Origin: Diprion similis
Taxonomy: Eukaryota; Arthropoda; Insecta; Hymenoptera; Diprionidae
Length of the DNA stretch: 64,000 nucleotides
Direction of reading: 5' to 3'
Assembly (NCBI RefSeq): GCF_021155765.1
Contig: NC_060112.1
Span: 25,882,001 to 25,946,000, forward strand
Shown: piece after piece, positions 50,391-61,163 of the stretch
Numbering within the stretch: the first letter of the stretch is position 1
Layout of the letters: each line of letters starts with the position of its first letter
Made by a program: the position numbers and the translations under genes
Notes under the pieces: model-generated
Database searches by the model: none
What the model was told of the DNA's origin: nothing
What the model saw: the letters and a program-made list of their open reading frames with translations, nothing else

Positions 50391-51440
50391 CTGTAAAAAC
50401 CATCGTTGAATTTTTATGACAAATATAGATTTTTCAGGATTTTTCGAAAATATTATAAATTGTTACGATTGAACCAATTGTACGTTATGTCCACTACCAA
50501 TAGAAGATAATACGCTTGCATCTCTCATTTTTTGGAGCTAAACTTTTACGGCGATTCTTACAACTGGAACTGCTAAATTAGCACGTACAAGAAATATGTC
50601 TCTAATGTTTTGCAATGTAGGTACTACAACATCAGTGATGTACACGTCGGGTATTTTTCTTTAACATTCAGTGTACGTGCACAATTTTTCATGTGTGTAC
50701 ATCGGTAGATAATTAATTTCATCGGAATTAAACGTTCATTCTCGAAAAAATTAGTGGTGAAGATTATTCTGACGATGAGTTTTTAACTGATCTCCTATAA
50801 ACGCTAGTATTCATTTTGCTCCACGTATTTCGCAATTCAATGCATAAAATTTTACCAGAGTTACCGACCGAGTAAAAAGTGTTTCATATTTACAAGTCTA
50901 ACGTACAGTATGATAAACCATCATCTATATTATGTAATGTAGTAATGACTGATTAGGGGATGTGAAAAAACAGAGTCTACATTGATAAACTTCAGACTCG
51001 CGTGTTTTCTATTATTGCATATGAGAACTTGTTTTCTAACACAATCTATCACGCAGCGGATGTGTGCAGTTCGGCTTCTTCATTTGACCCCATTTTAAGT
51101 AACTTACGGTGGGTCCAAAACAGATTTCAAGATGTTATAAGCGACGGTGGTATATTAACACAATCGATGTTTTGCCGAATCTGAAAGCCAAATTTGTTAG
51201 TAATGTCGTTTGGTGCTCTCAAACATAATCGACGTAATTTATTTTCGGGTGAGAAGAAAAAAAAAAACAGCGCCCGACTGTTCAGCTTACAACATGGATT
51301 TATTACATGTTCACGTATAATTGTCATGTACTATTTATGCAGTTTTATTCAACGAGGTTACACAATGTTACTTCAGTATTTTAGATTTATCAGGTGAACA
51401 CGAATCAGTGAGTATTTCGCGTTGCATGGTTCACGTTGTC

Positions 51441-52822
51441 TTACATTTGCAGAACCTGCGAAGCCTATTCTGCGGGTGCTTTGAGTAACGCTGTGCAGCC
51501 TGATTCTCTCTTGATAATGTTCAAAATAGAATTTATGAACTCCGAAGGTGACCTTCGTGGGCAATTGTTCAGCTCTCGGACGATACAATCTTGTGAAGTT
51601 TCGAAGGTGCTGTGGATATAGAGAATAATTTGATGTGAATTTAGGTGATTATGGAAGACATGTGAACATCCTTGCCAAGGATATCCATCGCTTTCGAAAC
51701 ATGCAGAGTTTCACTTACGTGCAAAATTTTAGATCTTGGACGTATGATGGAAGATTGAATAGGTTTTGAATTGCGGCAGTGGCCTCGGTGGCTTTGTTGT
51801 ATTCAGCTAATAGACGGGAAAATGAAGGCAAGTAACAGACTTTTATATCGTCCCTTTTTCTCATGAGACATTCGAACCCTCCGGTCTCGAAAAATCCTGT
51901 AGATAATTGAAAATACCACGCTCGTTATAAATGCCGAGTTCTTTTCACTAGATATGCGAGTATTCAGTTATATGAGACAATTGCGTACGTATGAAAGTTT
52001 GGAGGCAGTATGAGAATGTGGTTGACTCAATGAATAATCTTTTATCTGTGTTGTAGAAGTCATTTACCTAAGATGCGACTCGCATTATTCTCGCAAATAT
52101 ATTCGATCACTGGAAACGAAACGTTTACTACAAGTTCCAGAAACTGGCGTTCATCTGGGTTAAAACAAGGCGTGATCGCACCTCGGCTTATGGTCACCCA
52201 CTCTTTCAAAGTCAAGGCTTTGAAGCAAACCGTTTGGATATTTTTGTGCTGCTGAGGGCTTGAAGCATCGGAGACGACCGATTTGATGCTGTTGTCCGTT
52301 GCGTTTATCAGGGTGCTAAGTGGATTTTCCAAGTCTCTCAAGTTTTGAACAGCAGTATCGTAAGCGGTGGCTCCGCCATTCTTGTTACACTTTGCCTTTG
52401 CTTTCACGACGGTTTCATCAAAGCTGTATGTATTGTCCCCCATGAAAAGGAAGAAATTCAGCATCGCTTGGGAATCTCTGTAAATCCGATCCATGGAAGA
52501 CACCACTGGATGTTCCGCTTGAGCGACGGCCGAGTTCAGAATTCCTGTTGCAAAATCGGGCATTGACAAGAATGAGTGAGGTGAAAATTGCAAGTAGACT
52601 CTGCTAGACGGGTTTCGTCGAGCTTTTCAACGTGGAAAATATCAGTCAGGATATTTTCATGCTTTTATCGATCCAAATTTTTAGAACTCAACTTCAAAGA
52701 AAGCCAAAAAATACACCTCACGTCACGGTTACGGACTAGATACTCCTATTGTGGGGACGCTTACTACGATGTGGTGACTTACCAACGACTAGAAGAAACT
52801 TGAGAGCGGCGAGGATCTCCAT
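51441..52822 (-). CDS. secreted DUF1397 protein, paralog 4
   Basis: Four exons: 52822-52783, 52544-52068, 51896-51719, 51609-51441; 287 residues. The signal peptide is MEILAALKFLLVVGILNSAVAQA, with cleavage expected after Ala 23. All ten cysteines are present: KCNKNGGATAYDTAV, TVC, PCFNPDERQ and YICENN in exon 2, FEC, VC and FC in exon 3, and three in exon 4. Exon lengths are identical to paralog 5, its closest relative. N-glycosylation motifs include NATD and NVSF. A TATA box lies at 52986-52977 (minus) and a poly(A) signal at 51303-51298. No stop, frameshift or splice-site loss is seen. Confidence 0.9.
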
Positions 52823-52976
52823 TTTGTTAAAAACTGGTAAAACTCTGATCAACTAATACGTTTTTCAAAATAATTATGTAGTGGAACTTGCGACGCTGAA
52901 GTCACGAACACGTTGCTCTGCTCCTTCGTCGATCGAATTCCAGTTGACGCGTGAATTTCAGTTAAAGGTCGACTGC

Positions 52977-52986
52977 CTTTTATATA
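52977..52986 (-). promoter_or_regulatory. TATA box, paralog 4
   Basis: TATATAAAAG on the minus strand, 155 bases before the ATG, in a promoter block almost identical to that of paralog 5. Confidence 0.65.
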
Positions 52987-53667
52987 CAAGATTATGACCT
53001 ACAACCTCATATATCCTCTGCTACTGTAAATACAATTTTCGTTACTAATATAAACAAGTTAATTATAGCTTCAAGCCTGGCTGTTTTCAATAGCTGACCC
53101 AAAATACGTACAAATATTTTGACACAACAAGTACTGCACATATGTATCTTATTTATCATGATGATTAGAGTGAGAAGCATCGGTGAACTTCTTTCCATCA
53201 AATCAATTTTTCAGGATTTTTCGAAAATATCAGAAATTTTTCCGATAGAACCAATTGGACATAATATTCACTGTCAATAGAAGATAATACGCTTACGGTC
53301 CTTATGTTCTTGGGATAAACCTGAAAAATTAGTGGGGAAGATGATTTTGACGAGTTTTTCTCTGAACACTTTACCGCAAGTATTCGTTTTGGTATATGTC
53401 TTTGCAAATTTTATGTATAGAATTTCTCCAGGATTATCAATCGAGTGAAAAGTGTTTCATAATTACAAGTTTACCGTATAGTGTGATAAACATCATCTAT
53501 ATCATGTGATGTGGTAATAATTGATTATGGGTGTGAAAAAGAGAATCTATAGTGATAAACTTGAGACCTGCGTGTTTTCTACTATCACATATGAGAACAT
53601 GTTTTCTAACACAATCTAGCACGCAACGGATTTGCGCAGTTCGGTGTCTTCTTTTGACCCCATATTG

Positions 53668-54007
53668 CAAATGTTGCATTTAATACGTAAAAAGTAGACT
53701 GATATTTAGCATGTTCTATGTAACATGTCCTCATTAATAAAAACAATAATTTTCTAAAAACCGTTTTGGATTTTATAATCCATTTCAAATACCTATTTTT
53801 CATTTTGCTTTTTGAATAATTTTGATAAAACCATTTTCCATTTTGCATTTCGAATGGATTCCAGATACCATTTTACCCAGCCCTGGTGCGTTTTGTTTCT
53901 TTGGATGTATTGAAGCACTTCCATTGGCGATACGATGAAAGTGCGGATACAATGTATAATAGTATGTGTCGCAGTTTATGATGCAGTATATACCGGTATT
54001 CAAAATA
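53668..54007. repeat. copy-specific repetitive insertion
   Basis: About 340 bases of AT-rich, internally repetitive DNA with variants of 'ccattttccattttgcatttcg' and 'ccagataccattttaccc'. It sits exactly where the neighbouring units carry unique sequence ('taagtaacttac...cgatgttttgccgaatc'). It is probably a dispersed repeat that replaced or displaced unit DNA. Confidence 0.45.
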
Positions 54008-54251
54008 AATCGTTTGGTGCTCTCAAACATTATCGACGTAATTTATTTTCGGGTGAGAGACAAAAAAAAAAAAAAAAACAGCGCCTGACTGTTCAGCTTA
54101 CAGCATGGATTTATTACATTTTAACGTATGTTTGTCATGTACTATTTATGCAGTTTTATTCAACGACGTTACATAATGTTACTTCAGTATTTTAGATTTA
54201 ACAGGTGAACACGAATCAGTGAGTATTTCGCATTTCATGGGTGACATTGTC

Positions 54252-55632
54252 TTAAATTTGCAGAACCTGCAAAGCCTGTTCTGCGTGTACTTTGAGTAAC
54301 GCTGTGCAGCCTGATTCTCTCTTGATAATGTTCATAATAGAATTTATGAACTCCGAAGGTAACCTTCGCGGGCAATTGTTCAGCTCTCCGACGATACAAT
54401 CTTGTAGACTTTCGAAGATGCTGTGGATAGAGAGAATAATTCGATATGAATTTAGGTGATTATGGAAGACATGTGAACATCCTTGCCAAGAATATCCATC
54501 GTGTTCGAAACATGCGGAGTTTCACTTACGTGCAAAATTTTAGATCTTGGACGAATGATGGAAGATTGCTTCGATATGGAATTGCGGCAGTGGCCTCGGT
54601 GGTTTTGCTATATTCAGCTAATAGACGGAAAAATGAAGTCAAGTAACAGATTTGTATATCGTTCCTTTTTTTCATGAGACATTCGAACCCTCCGGTCTCG
54701 ACAAATCCTGTAGAAAATTGAAAATACCACGCTCGTTAAAAATGCCGAGTTCTTTTCACTAGTTATGCGAGTGTTCAATTGTATGAGCCACCTGCGTACG
54801 TATAAAAGTTTGGAGGCAGTATGAGAATGTGGTTGACTCAATAAATAATCTTTTATCTGTATTGTAGAAGTCATTTACCTAAGATGCGACTCGCATTGTT
54901 CTCGCAAATATATTCGATCACTGGAAACGAAACGTTTACTGCAAATTCCAGAGACTGGCGTTCGTCTAGGTCGAAACAAGGCGTGATCGCACCTCGGCTT
55001 ATGGTCACCCACTCTTTCAAACCCAAGGCTTGGAAGCAAGCCGTTTGGATATCTTTGTTCTGCTGAGGGCTTGAAACATCGGAAACGATCGATTTGATGC
55101 TGTTCTCCGTTGCGTTTATCAGGGTCCTAAGTGGATTCTCCAAGTCTCTCAAGTTTTGAACAGCAGTATCGTAAGCGGTGGGTCCGCCATTCTCGTTACA
55201 CTTTGCCTTTGCTTTTACGACGGTTTCATCAAAGCTGTCTGTATTGTCTTCCATGAAAAGGAAGAAATTCAGCATCTCTTGGAAATCTCTGTAATTCTGA
55301 TTTATGGAAGACATCACTGGATGTTCCGCTTGAGCGACGTCCAAGTTCAGAATTCCTGTTGCAAAATCGGGCATTGACAAGAATGAGTAAGGTGAAAATT
55401 GCAAATACACTCTGCTGGACGGTTTCGTCTAGTTTTTCAACGTGGAAAAAATCAATCAGGACATTTTCATGCTTTTATCGATCCAAATTTTTAGAACACA
55501 ACTTCAAAGAAAGCCAAAAAATACACCTCACGTCACGGTTACGGACTAGATACTTCTATTGTGGGGACGCTTACTACGATGTGGTGACTTACCAACGACT
55601 AGAAGAAACTTGAGAGCGGTGAGGATCTCCAT
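54252..55632 (-). CDS. secreted DUF1397 protein, paralog 5
   Basis: Four exons: 55632-55593, 55355-54879, 54707-54530, 54420-54252; 287 residues. The signal peptide is MEILTALKFLLVVGILNLDVAQA (cleavage after Ala 23). The ten cysteines are at 66, 120, 140, 164 (exon 2), 182, 193, 231 (exon 3) and 240, 248, 270 (exon 4), enough for five disulfides. Family motifs are KCNENGGPTAYDTAV, PCFDLDERQ and YICENN; the predicted body is helical. The exon 1 signal peptide, intron 1 and promoter are nearly identical to paralog 4. A TATA box lies at 55796-55787 (minus) and a poly(A) signal at 54115-54110. The likely destination is hemolymph or another secretion; function is unknown. Confidence 0.9.
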
Positions 55633-57009
55633 TTTGTTAAGAAGTGGTAAGACTCTGATCAACTAACACGTTTTTCAAAATAATTATGTAGTGGAACTTG
55701 CGACGCTGAAGTCACAAACACGTTGCTCTGCTCCTTCGTCGATCGAATTCCAGTTGACGCGTGAATTTCAGTTAAAGGTCGACTGCCTTTTATATACAAG
55801 ATTATGACCTACAACCGCATACATCCTCTGCTACTGTAAATATAATTTTCGTTACTAATATGGACAAGTTAATAATAGCTTCAAGCCTGGCTGTTTTCAA
55901 TAGCTGACCCAAAATATGCACAAATATTTTGAAACAACAAACACTGCACATATGCATCTTATTTATCATGATGATTAGGGTGAGAACCATCGGTGAACTT
56001 CTTTCCAACAAATCAATTTTTCAGGATTTTTCGAAAATATCAGAAATTTTTCCGATAGAACCAATTGGGCAAAATATTCACTGTCAATAGAAGATAATAC
56101 GCTTACGGTCCTTATGTTCTTGGGATAAACCTGAAAAATTAGTGGGGAAGATGATTTTGACGATGAGTTTTTCTCTAAACACTTTACCGCAAGTATTCGT
56201 TTTGGTATATGTCTTTGCAAATTTTATGTATAGAATTTTTCCAGGATTATCAATCGAGTGAAAAGTGTTTCATAATTACAAGTTTACCGTATAGTGTGAT
56301 AAACATCATCTATATCATGTGATGTGGTAATAATTGATTAGGGGTGTGAAAAAGAGAATCTATAGTGATAAACTTGAGACCTGCGTGTTTTCTACTATCA
56401 CATATGAGAACATGTTTTCTAACACAATCTAGCACGCAACGGATTTGCGCAGTTCGGTGTCTTCTTTTGACCCCATATTAAGTAACTTACTGTTGGTCCA
56501 AATCAGATTTCAAGATATATAAGTGACGGTGGTGTATTAACACAATCGATGTTTTGCCGAATCATGTATCAATGTCGATCATATGACACAGCAACAGATG
56601 CTTCGAATGGTCGGTCCTGAACTTTATTACATTATAAATACTATTTTAAACCGTTTATCCGTCATTCATGGTCAAACTCGTGTGAAACACACATGTGTGA
56701 ATATTACATGCGTTCATGGATCATGATCCGTTTGATCACAGATCACATCTCTTCTCTCAAACGACAATGAATTCGTGCACCGATTAAGCTAACTCCGTAC
56801 ACGTCGCATGTAGGGAAAGAAATGTTCTAATGCTGACTGTTCAACTTACAGCATAAATTTATTACACATTCACGTAAATTTGTCATGTACTATTCATGCA
56901 GTTTTATTGAACGATGTTACATAATGTCACATTAGTATTTTAGATCCAACAATGAACACGAATCAGTGAATGTTTCTCGTTTCATGGGGTTGCATAGGCT
57001 CATACACAT
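55633..57009. other. intergenic between paralogs 5 and 6
   Basis: Contains the paralog 5 promoter, unit upstream DNA matching 52990-53660, then 'cgatgttttgccgaatc' (about 56547-56563), a junction also seen at 51165. After that comes DNA not matched in units 4 and 5, leading into the paralog 6 3' flank with a minus-strand poly(A) signal at 56863-56858. Confidence 0.5.
55787..55796 (-). promoter_or_regulatory. TATA box, paralog 5
   Basis: TATATAAAAG on the minus strand, 155 bases before the ATG. A TTCACG initiator-like site lies about 32 bases downstream of the first T of the box. Confidence 0.65.
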
Positions 57010-58362
57010 TTACAGATCCTCCGAAGCCTGTTCTGCGCGTGCTTTGAGTACCGCTCTGCAGCCTGATTCTCTCTTGATGATGTTGAAGATAGAATTTACG
57101 AAGTTCGAAGGTGTCCTCTGCGAGCATCCGTTCAACTTTCCGACGATGCAATTTTGTACAGTTTCGAACTCGCTGTCAATACAAAGAATAATTCGTTTTT
57201 AATTTAGGTGTTTATCGAAGGCATGTATAAGCATCCCTACCAAGAATATTCATCAGGTTCGAACATGCGAAGTTTTACTTACGTGCAATCTTCCACGTCT
57301 ACGGCAAATTGTGGAAGATCGAATGGTTTCGGAATTGCGGCGGTGGGGCTGCTGATGGTAGTGACCTCGGTGGATTCAATGGATTCAGCGGAAGTTGAGT
57401 TGGAGAAACACTCCTCCAGACTGTCACTCTTTTCCTCGAGACATTCGGCCCCGCCAGTCTCGAAGAATCCTATAGAAAATTGAAAATGCCAAGTTCGCTA
57501 TAAATACTGAGTTGTTTTCACTAAATATGCGTTCATAGACACAACTGCATACGTATATGAGTTTGGTGACGATATTTGAGTGTGGTTAACTGAATGAACA
57601 ATCTTCTATCCATATTACAGACGTTATTTACCTATGAGGTTACTTCCATTGTTCTCGCAAACGTAATCGATTACTGGATATGAAATGTTTACAAGAAGTT
57701 CGATAGCCTGGCGTTCGTCTTGGTCCAAACAAGGTTTGATCGCATCTATGCCTTTGATCACCCAGGTCTTCAAAATGTGGATGGAGAGGCAAATCACTCC
57801 GAAGTCATCGGAAGTCAACTCTTCAGAGCTCGAATCATCAGAAGCATCTACTTCGACGCTGTTGTCCGTTGAGTTTATTATGGACTCAATTGTATTTTGC
57901 AAGTCTGCCAAGCCTTGAACGGCAGTATTGTACGCGGTGGGTCCACCGTTCTTGTTACACTTTGCCTTCACGAGTTCTTCATCATATTCGTCACTATCGT
58001 ATTCACTGAGAGGGTTGACCTTCACCTTCCCGAGAAGCTCCACGTACTTCTCTTTTACGGCAGGTGTCTTCGGATTTTCCGCTTGAGCGATGTTTGAGTT
58101 CAGAATTCCTGTTTCAAAAGCGGACATTGGCAAGAATGAGTAAGGTGAAAATTGCAAGTACACTCTGCTGGACGTGTTTCATCCAGCTCTTCAACGGGAA
58201 AAAAATCAGTCGAAAAATTTTCATGCTTTTATCGATCCAAATTTCTAGAACTCAAACTCGAGGAAAGCTTAGATACTAGATACTCGTATTATGGGAACGT
58301 TTGTAATGATGTAGTGACTTACCAGCGACCAGAAAAAACCCGAAAGTGAGGAGGATCTTCAT
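57010..58362 (-). CDS. secreted DUF1397 protein, paralog 6
   Basis: Four exons: 58362-58323, 58108-57632, 57469-57283, 57172-57010; 288 residues. The signal peptide is MKILLTFGFFLVAG followed by a short stretch ending near NIAQA. All ten cysteines are present: KCNKNGGPTAYNTAV, VICLSI, PCLDQDERQ and YVCENNGS, then AEC, EECF and DC, then NC, GC and GC. Exon 3 encodes a longer Ser/Thr/Glu-rich linker than in any sibling, and exon 2 carries an acidic Ser/Asp/Glu run. A TATAAAAG box lies at 58526-58519 (minus) and a poly(A) signal at 56863-56858. It is the 5'-most member of the array on this strand. Confidence 0.89.
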
Positions 58363-58518
58363 TTTGCTAAAAAAGCGGTAAAACCGTGATCAACTGGTAT
58401 GTCTTTCAAAATAATTCCGTAGTAGAAATCGCGACGTCTTAGCTCACCAACAAGTTACTTTGCTTCTTCGTTGATCGAATTCCAGTTAACGTGTGAATTT
58501 CAGTTGGAGACCGACTGC

Positions 58519-58526
58519 CTTTTATA
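58519..58526 (-). promoter_or_regulatory. TATA box, paralog 6
   Basis: TATAAAAG on the minus strand in a diverged version of the promoter block shared with paralogs 3-5 ('cgactgccttttata' on the plus strand). Confidence 0.6.
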
Positions 58527-60642
58527 CAAGATCGTCACCAGCCTGATCTATGCACTCCAACTGTGAATGTGACCTCAGTTGCTGATATAGACATAATTAA
58601 GAATATCTCCAAGCCTGACTGGTGTGAATAGATCACCAGAAATAAACACAGATATAATTTGCGAACAAGAAATAGCAGATACGTGTCTCCTTGGGCATAC
58701 ATAAATTCATACATGACATGTCTTAAATCCTGTTGGTAAAACCAACAGAGCATTATGTCCACTGTCAAAAGTGTACATCTGTATATGATTAATTTCATCG
58801 GAATAGAATATTCATTCTCGGAAAAATTAATAGTGAAGATTATTTTGACGATGAGCTTTTGGCTGATCTCTTATAGACGCTGGTATTCATTTTGCTTCAC
58901 GTATTTCAAAATTACATGCATAGAATTTTTCCACGGTTATCAATCGAGGAAAAAGTGATTAATAACGACTAGTCTAACGTACATTATGATAACATCTGCC
59001 TCTATATTATGTAACGTGGTAAACTAATTAGGGGATCTGAAAAATAAACAGAATCCATATTGATAAACTTCAGACCTGCCTTTTTTCTATTATCACATAT
59101 GAGAACATGTTTTCGAATACAATCTATCACGCAGCGGATTTGCGCAATTCGATCTCTTCTTCTGACCCCGTATCAAATAACTTATTGTTCGTTAAATTCC
59201 GTGAGCATCTTATTTAAGACACAAACTGATCCACTGGACGCTGTAAGCACAAAATAAATGTTTACTCACAATTATTGATCATAAATTCGATAAGAAGGGA
59301 AAAAAAAAAATTAAAAATCAAACGCGCCCAATCTTCCACTCAACCGACAATATCCATCTTTCGCCAGAATTTTTGTTTCTATCTAAGCTAACTATGTTAG
59401 GTGTGGCCCGTTGGAAAATCGATTTTTTTTTAATTTCGAAACACCCTAATATATATATACCTATATATGCCATTTATTATATATATTTATTCATATCATT
59501 TCATATATTAATGGGTATTATGGATAGGTAAATTACTTATTGATCACTTGTGATGCGAATTATTCATGAGCACTGCTCATAATTTTATTCATGTTTTAAA
59601 TTTCATTAGTTTACAGTGTGGGCGTGGTCACATGCTGCAATAATCTTAGACCCTCGTCGAAAGACCGTCGCACATGGCTTGATATCTATTATCTAATAGT
59701 AAGAATAATACAGTCGGACCTCTCGATAAGTTCCCAAGGGGACGAGTTTTTCTAGGAAATGAAAGATCTGCACTTTGCTCTCTTCGCAAACCGCGCCAGT
59801 GGTATTCCGTCTCACTCTTTCTTTGCGCTACTATTTTCTTGGAACGCTGCGATCGAGAAATGCGGAAGCGGGCTAATTCGGAGAACTCTTATTGAAAGGT
59901 CGGACTGTAATTATACATATTATTCTCATATATTATTGGGAAGAAAGCAGCGATTCAAACACTCCACTACACTATCTACACTAACTACACTATCAATTAG
60001 GATTTACATTAATTGCGGAACAAAATGCCTGATAGAATCTCACCTCACGAGATCAACACATGCTTCTAGTCGGTCAGTTTTTTTTATATCCCTGTTATAC
60101 CATTACATTACTGATGTTCATAAATTACAGCAAGCTTTCTAGTGCTATGGTTATCTCATAGGGTGATGCATTTCTTTTAGTATTACTAAATTTTTTATGA
60201 TGTGAAAGATTTTAATAAAGATCTTTTGTAATGTATATGTGCGTGGATATTATTATAGTCGATTAGTATGTATTAGGACTCAAATCCCGATTCATAGTTT
60301 AATTTTTTACTTTTCCGGTAACGGAAACAAAGCTGTGCGTTCATATGTTCTGGAACAAATAATTTATTTCAACAGTTCACCACAAGACTGGATACGACGT
60401 AATGTTTCTCAATTTTTCAACATTTTCTTCTATCAACAAAATGCCGATTATCAAGTTTACATTATGTTCAAAAATAGCGTATATATCGCACAAAAAAAGT
60501 CAACTGAATTACGCGGCTTGAATCCTCCCCCACAGAGGGAAATCTCTCATACTCCTCAGTCAGTCCATTCCTTACGTGTTCTCGGATAGGTCGCAGTTAA
60601 ATTGATCAATAAAAATTGGTGATCAAAATCTCAGAGTTTTAA

Positions 60643-60778
60643 GAACGCAGTTGGTGCGTTCCGAAATTAGCCTCCAGTGCTGTCAACAATCTTTCATCTC
60701 TTTTGCACTGTCGAGTTTGTGACTAGCTTTGCCTCTGTCCTAGGGAGTTTTAGCGCTGCCAGCTAATTTCGGAACGCA
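60643..60778. mobile_element. MITE-like element, copy B
   Basis: The 122-base core (60656-60777) has perfect 16-base terminal inverted repeats: left GCGTTCCGAAATTAGC, right GCTAATTTCGGAACGC, extendable by one base pair to T...A. The interior matches copy A at 40382-40504 closely. As in copy A, a second inverted pair sits at the left edge: GAACGCA (60643-60649) and TGCGTTC (60655-60661). There is no coding capacity and no clear target-site duplication. It is probably a non-autonomous DNA element. Confidence 0.75.
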
Positions 60779-61163
60779 TCTCACTGAATCTTATTATACT
60801 TGTGAAAACTGACCGCCTTTATCACTATGCTTGCCCCACTCAATGCATCTGTATTCGAAGTCCTAACCTATAATTGTGTGGTTAGGATATGTTGACGTTT
60901 GTCGGCGGTTTGTCACAAGGATATTTCAGCCAAGTTGAAATCAAATTTTAATAACAAAGAGATGCCTCAATCGAAGATCAATTTGACAAGATCGTAAATT
61001 GCGATTAGAGTTATTCTTCTAACTATGAATGATGTTTATACTTCAATATTCAGGTGACTGGTGATTGCGAAGGTTGCCTTGTTAATCGGGCATCACAATT
61101 ATTTCAAAGTAGGAAAAAGTACTCGTTAAAACTAGATGACAACACCGTGGCGGTGCTGAGAGA

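Larger units (their letters stand above)
49632..51440. other. intergenic between paralogs 3 and 4
   Basis: Begins with the paralog 3 promoter (TATA at 49786-49793), continues with unit-specific upstream DNA, and is interrupted at about 49967-50390 by a dispersed repeat. It then resumes with DNA matching the flanks of paralogs 4 and 5 (for example 'ttttcaggatttttcgaaaatat'). The last part (51190-51440) is the paralog 4 3' flank, with a minus-strand poly(A) signal at 51303-51298. Confidence 0.5.
52823..54251. other. intergenic between paralogs 4 and 5
   Basis: Contains the paralog 4 promoter, then upstream DNA nearly identical to 55990-56470 up to about 53665. From there to about 54007 a stretch of repeated 'ccattttgcatttcgaatgg'-like sequence replaces the DNA found at the same place in other units. 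The unit then resumes ('cgtttggtgctctcaaac') into the paralog 5 3' flank, with a poly(A) signal at 54115-54110 (minus). Confidence 0.5.
58363..61163. other. intergenic between array and VPS33B
   Basis: The first part is the paralog 6 promoter and upstream unit DNA; the phrase set typical of unit junctions recurs at about 58930-59200. AT-rich low-complexity DNA follows (59440-59520 is nearly pure TA), then an inverted-repeat element at 60643-60778 and the VPS33B promoter side. Open frames at 59759 and 60239 have no recognisable product. Confidence 0.45.
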
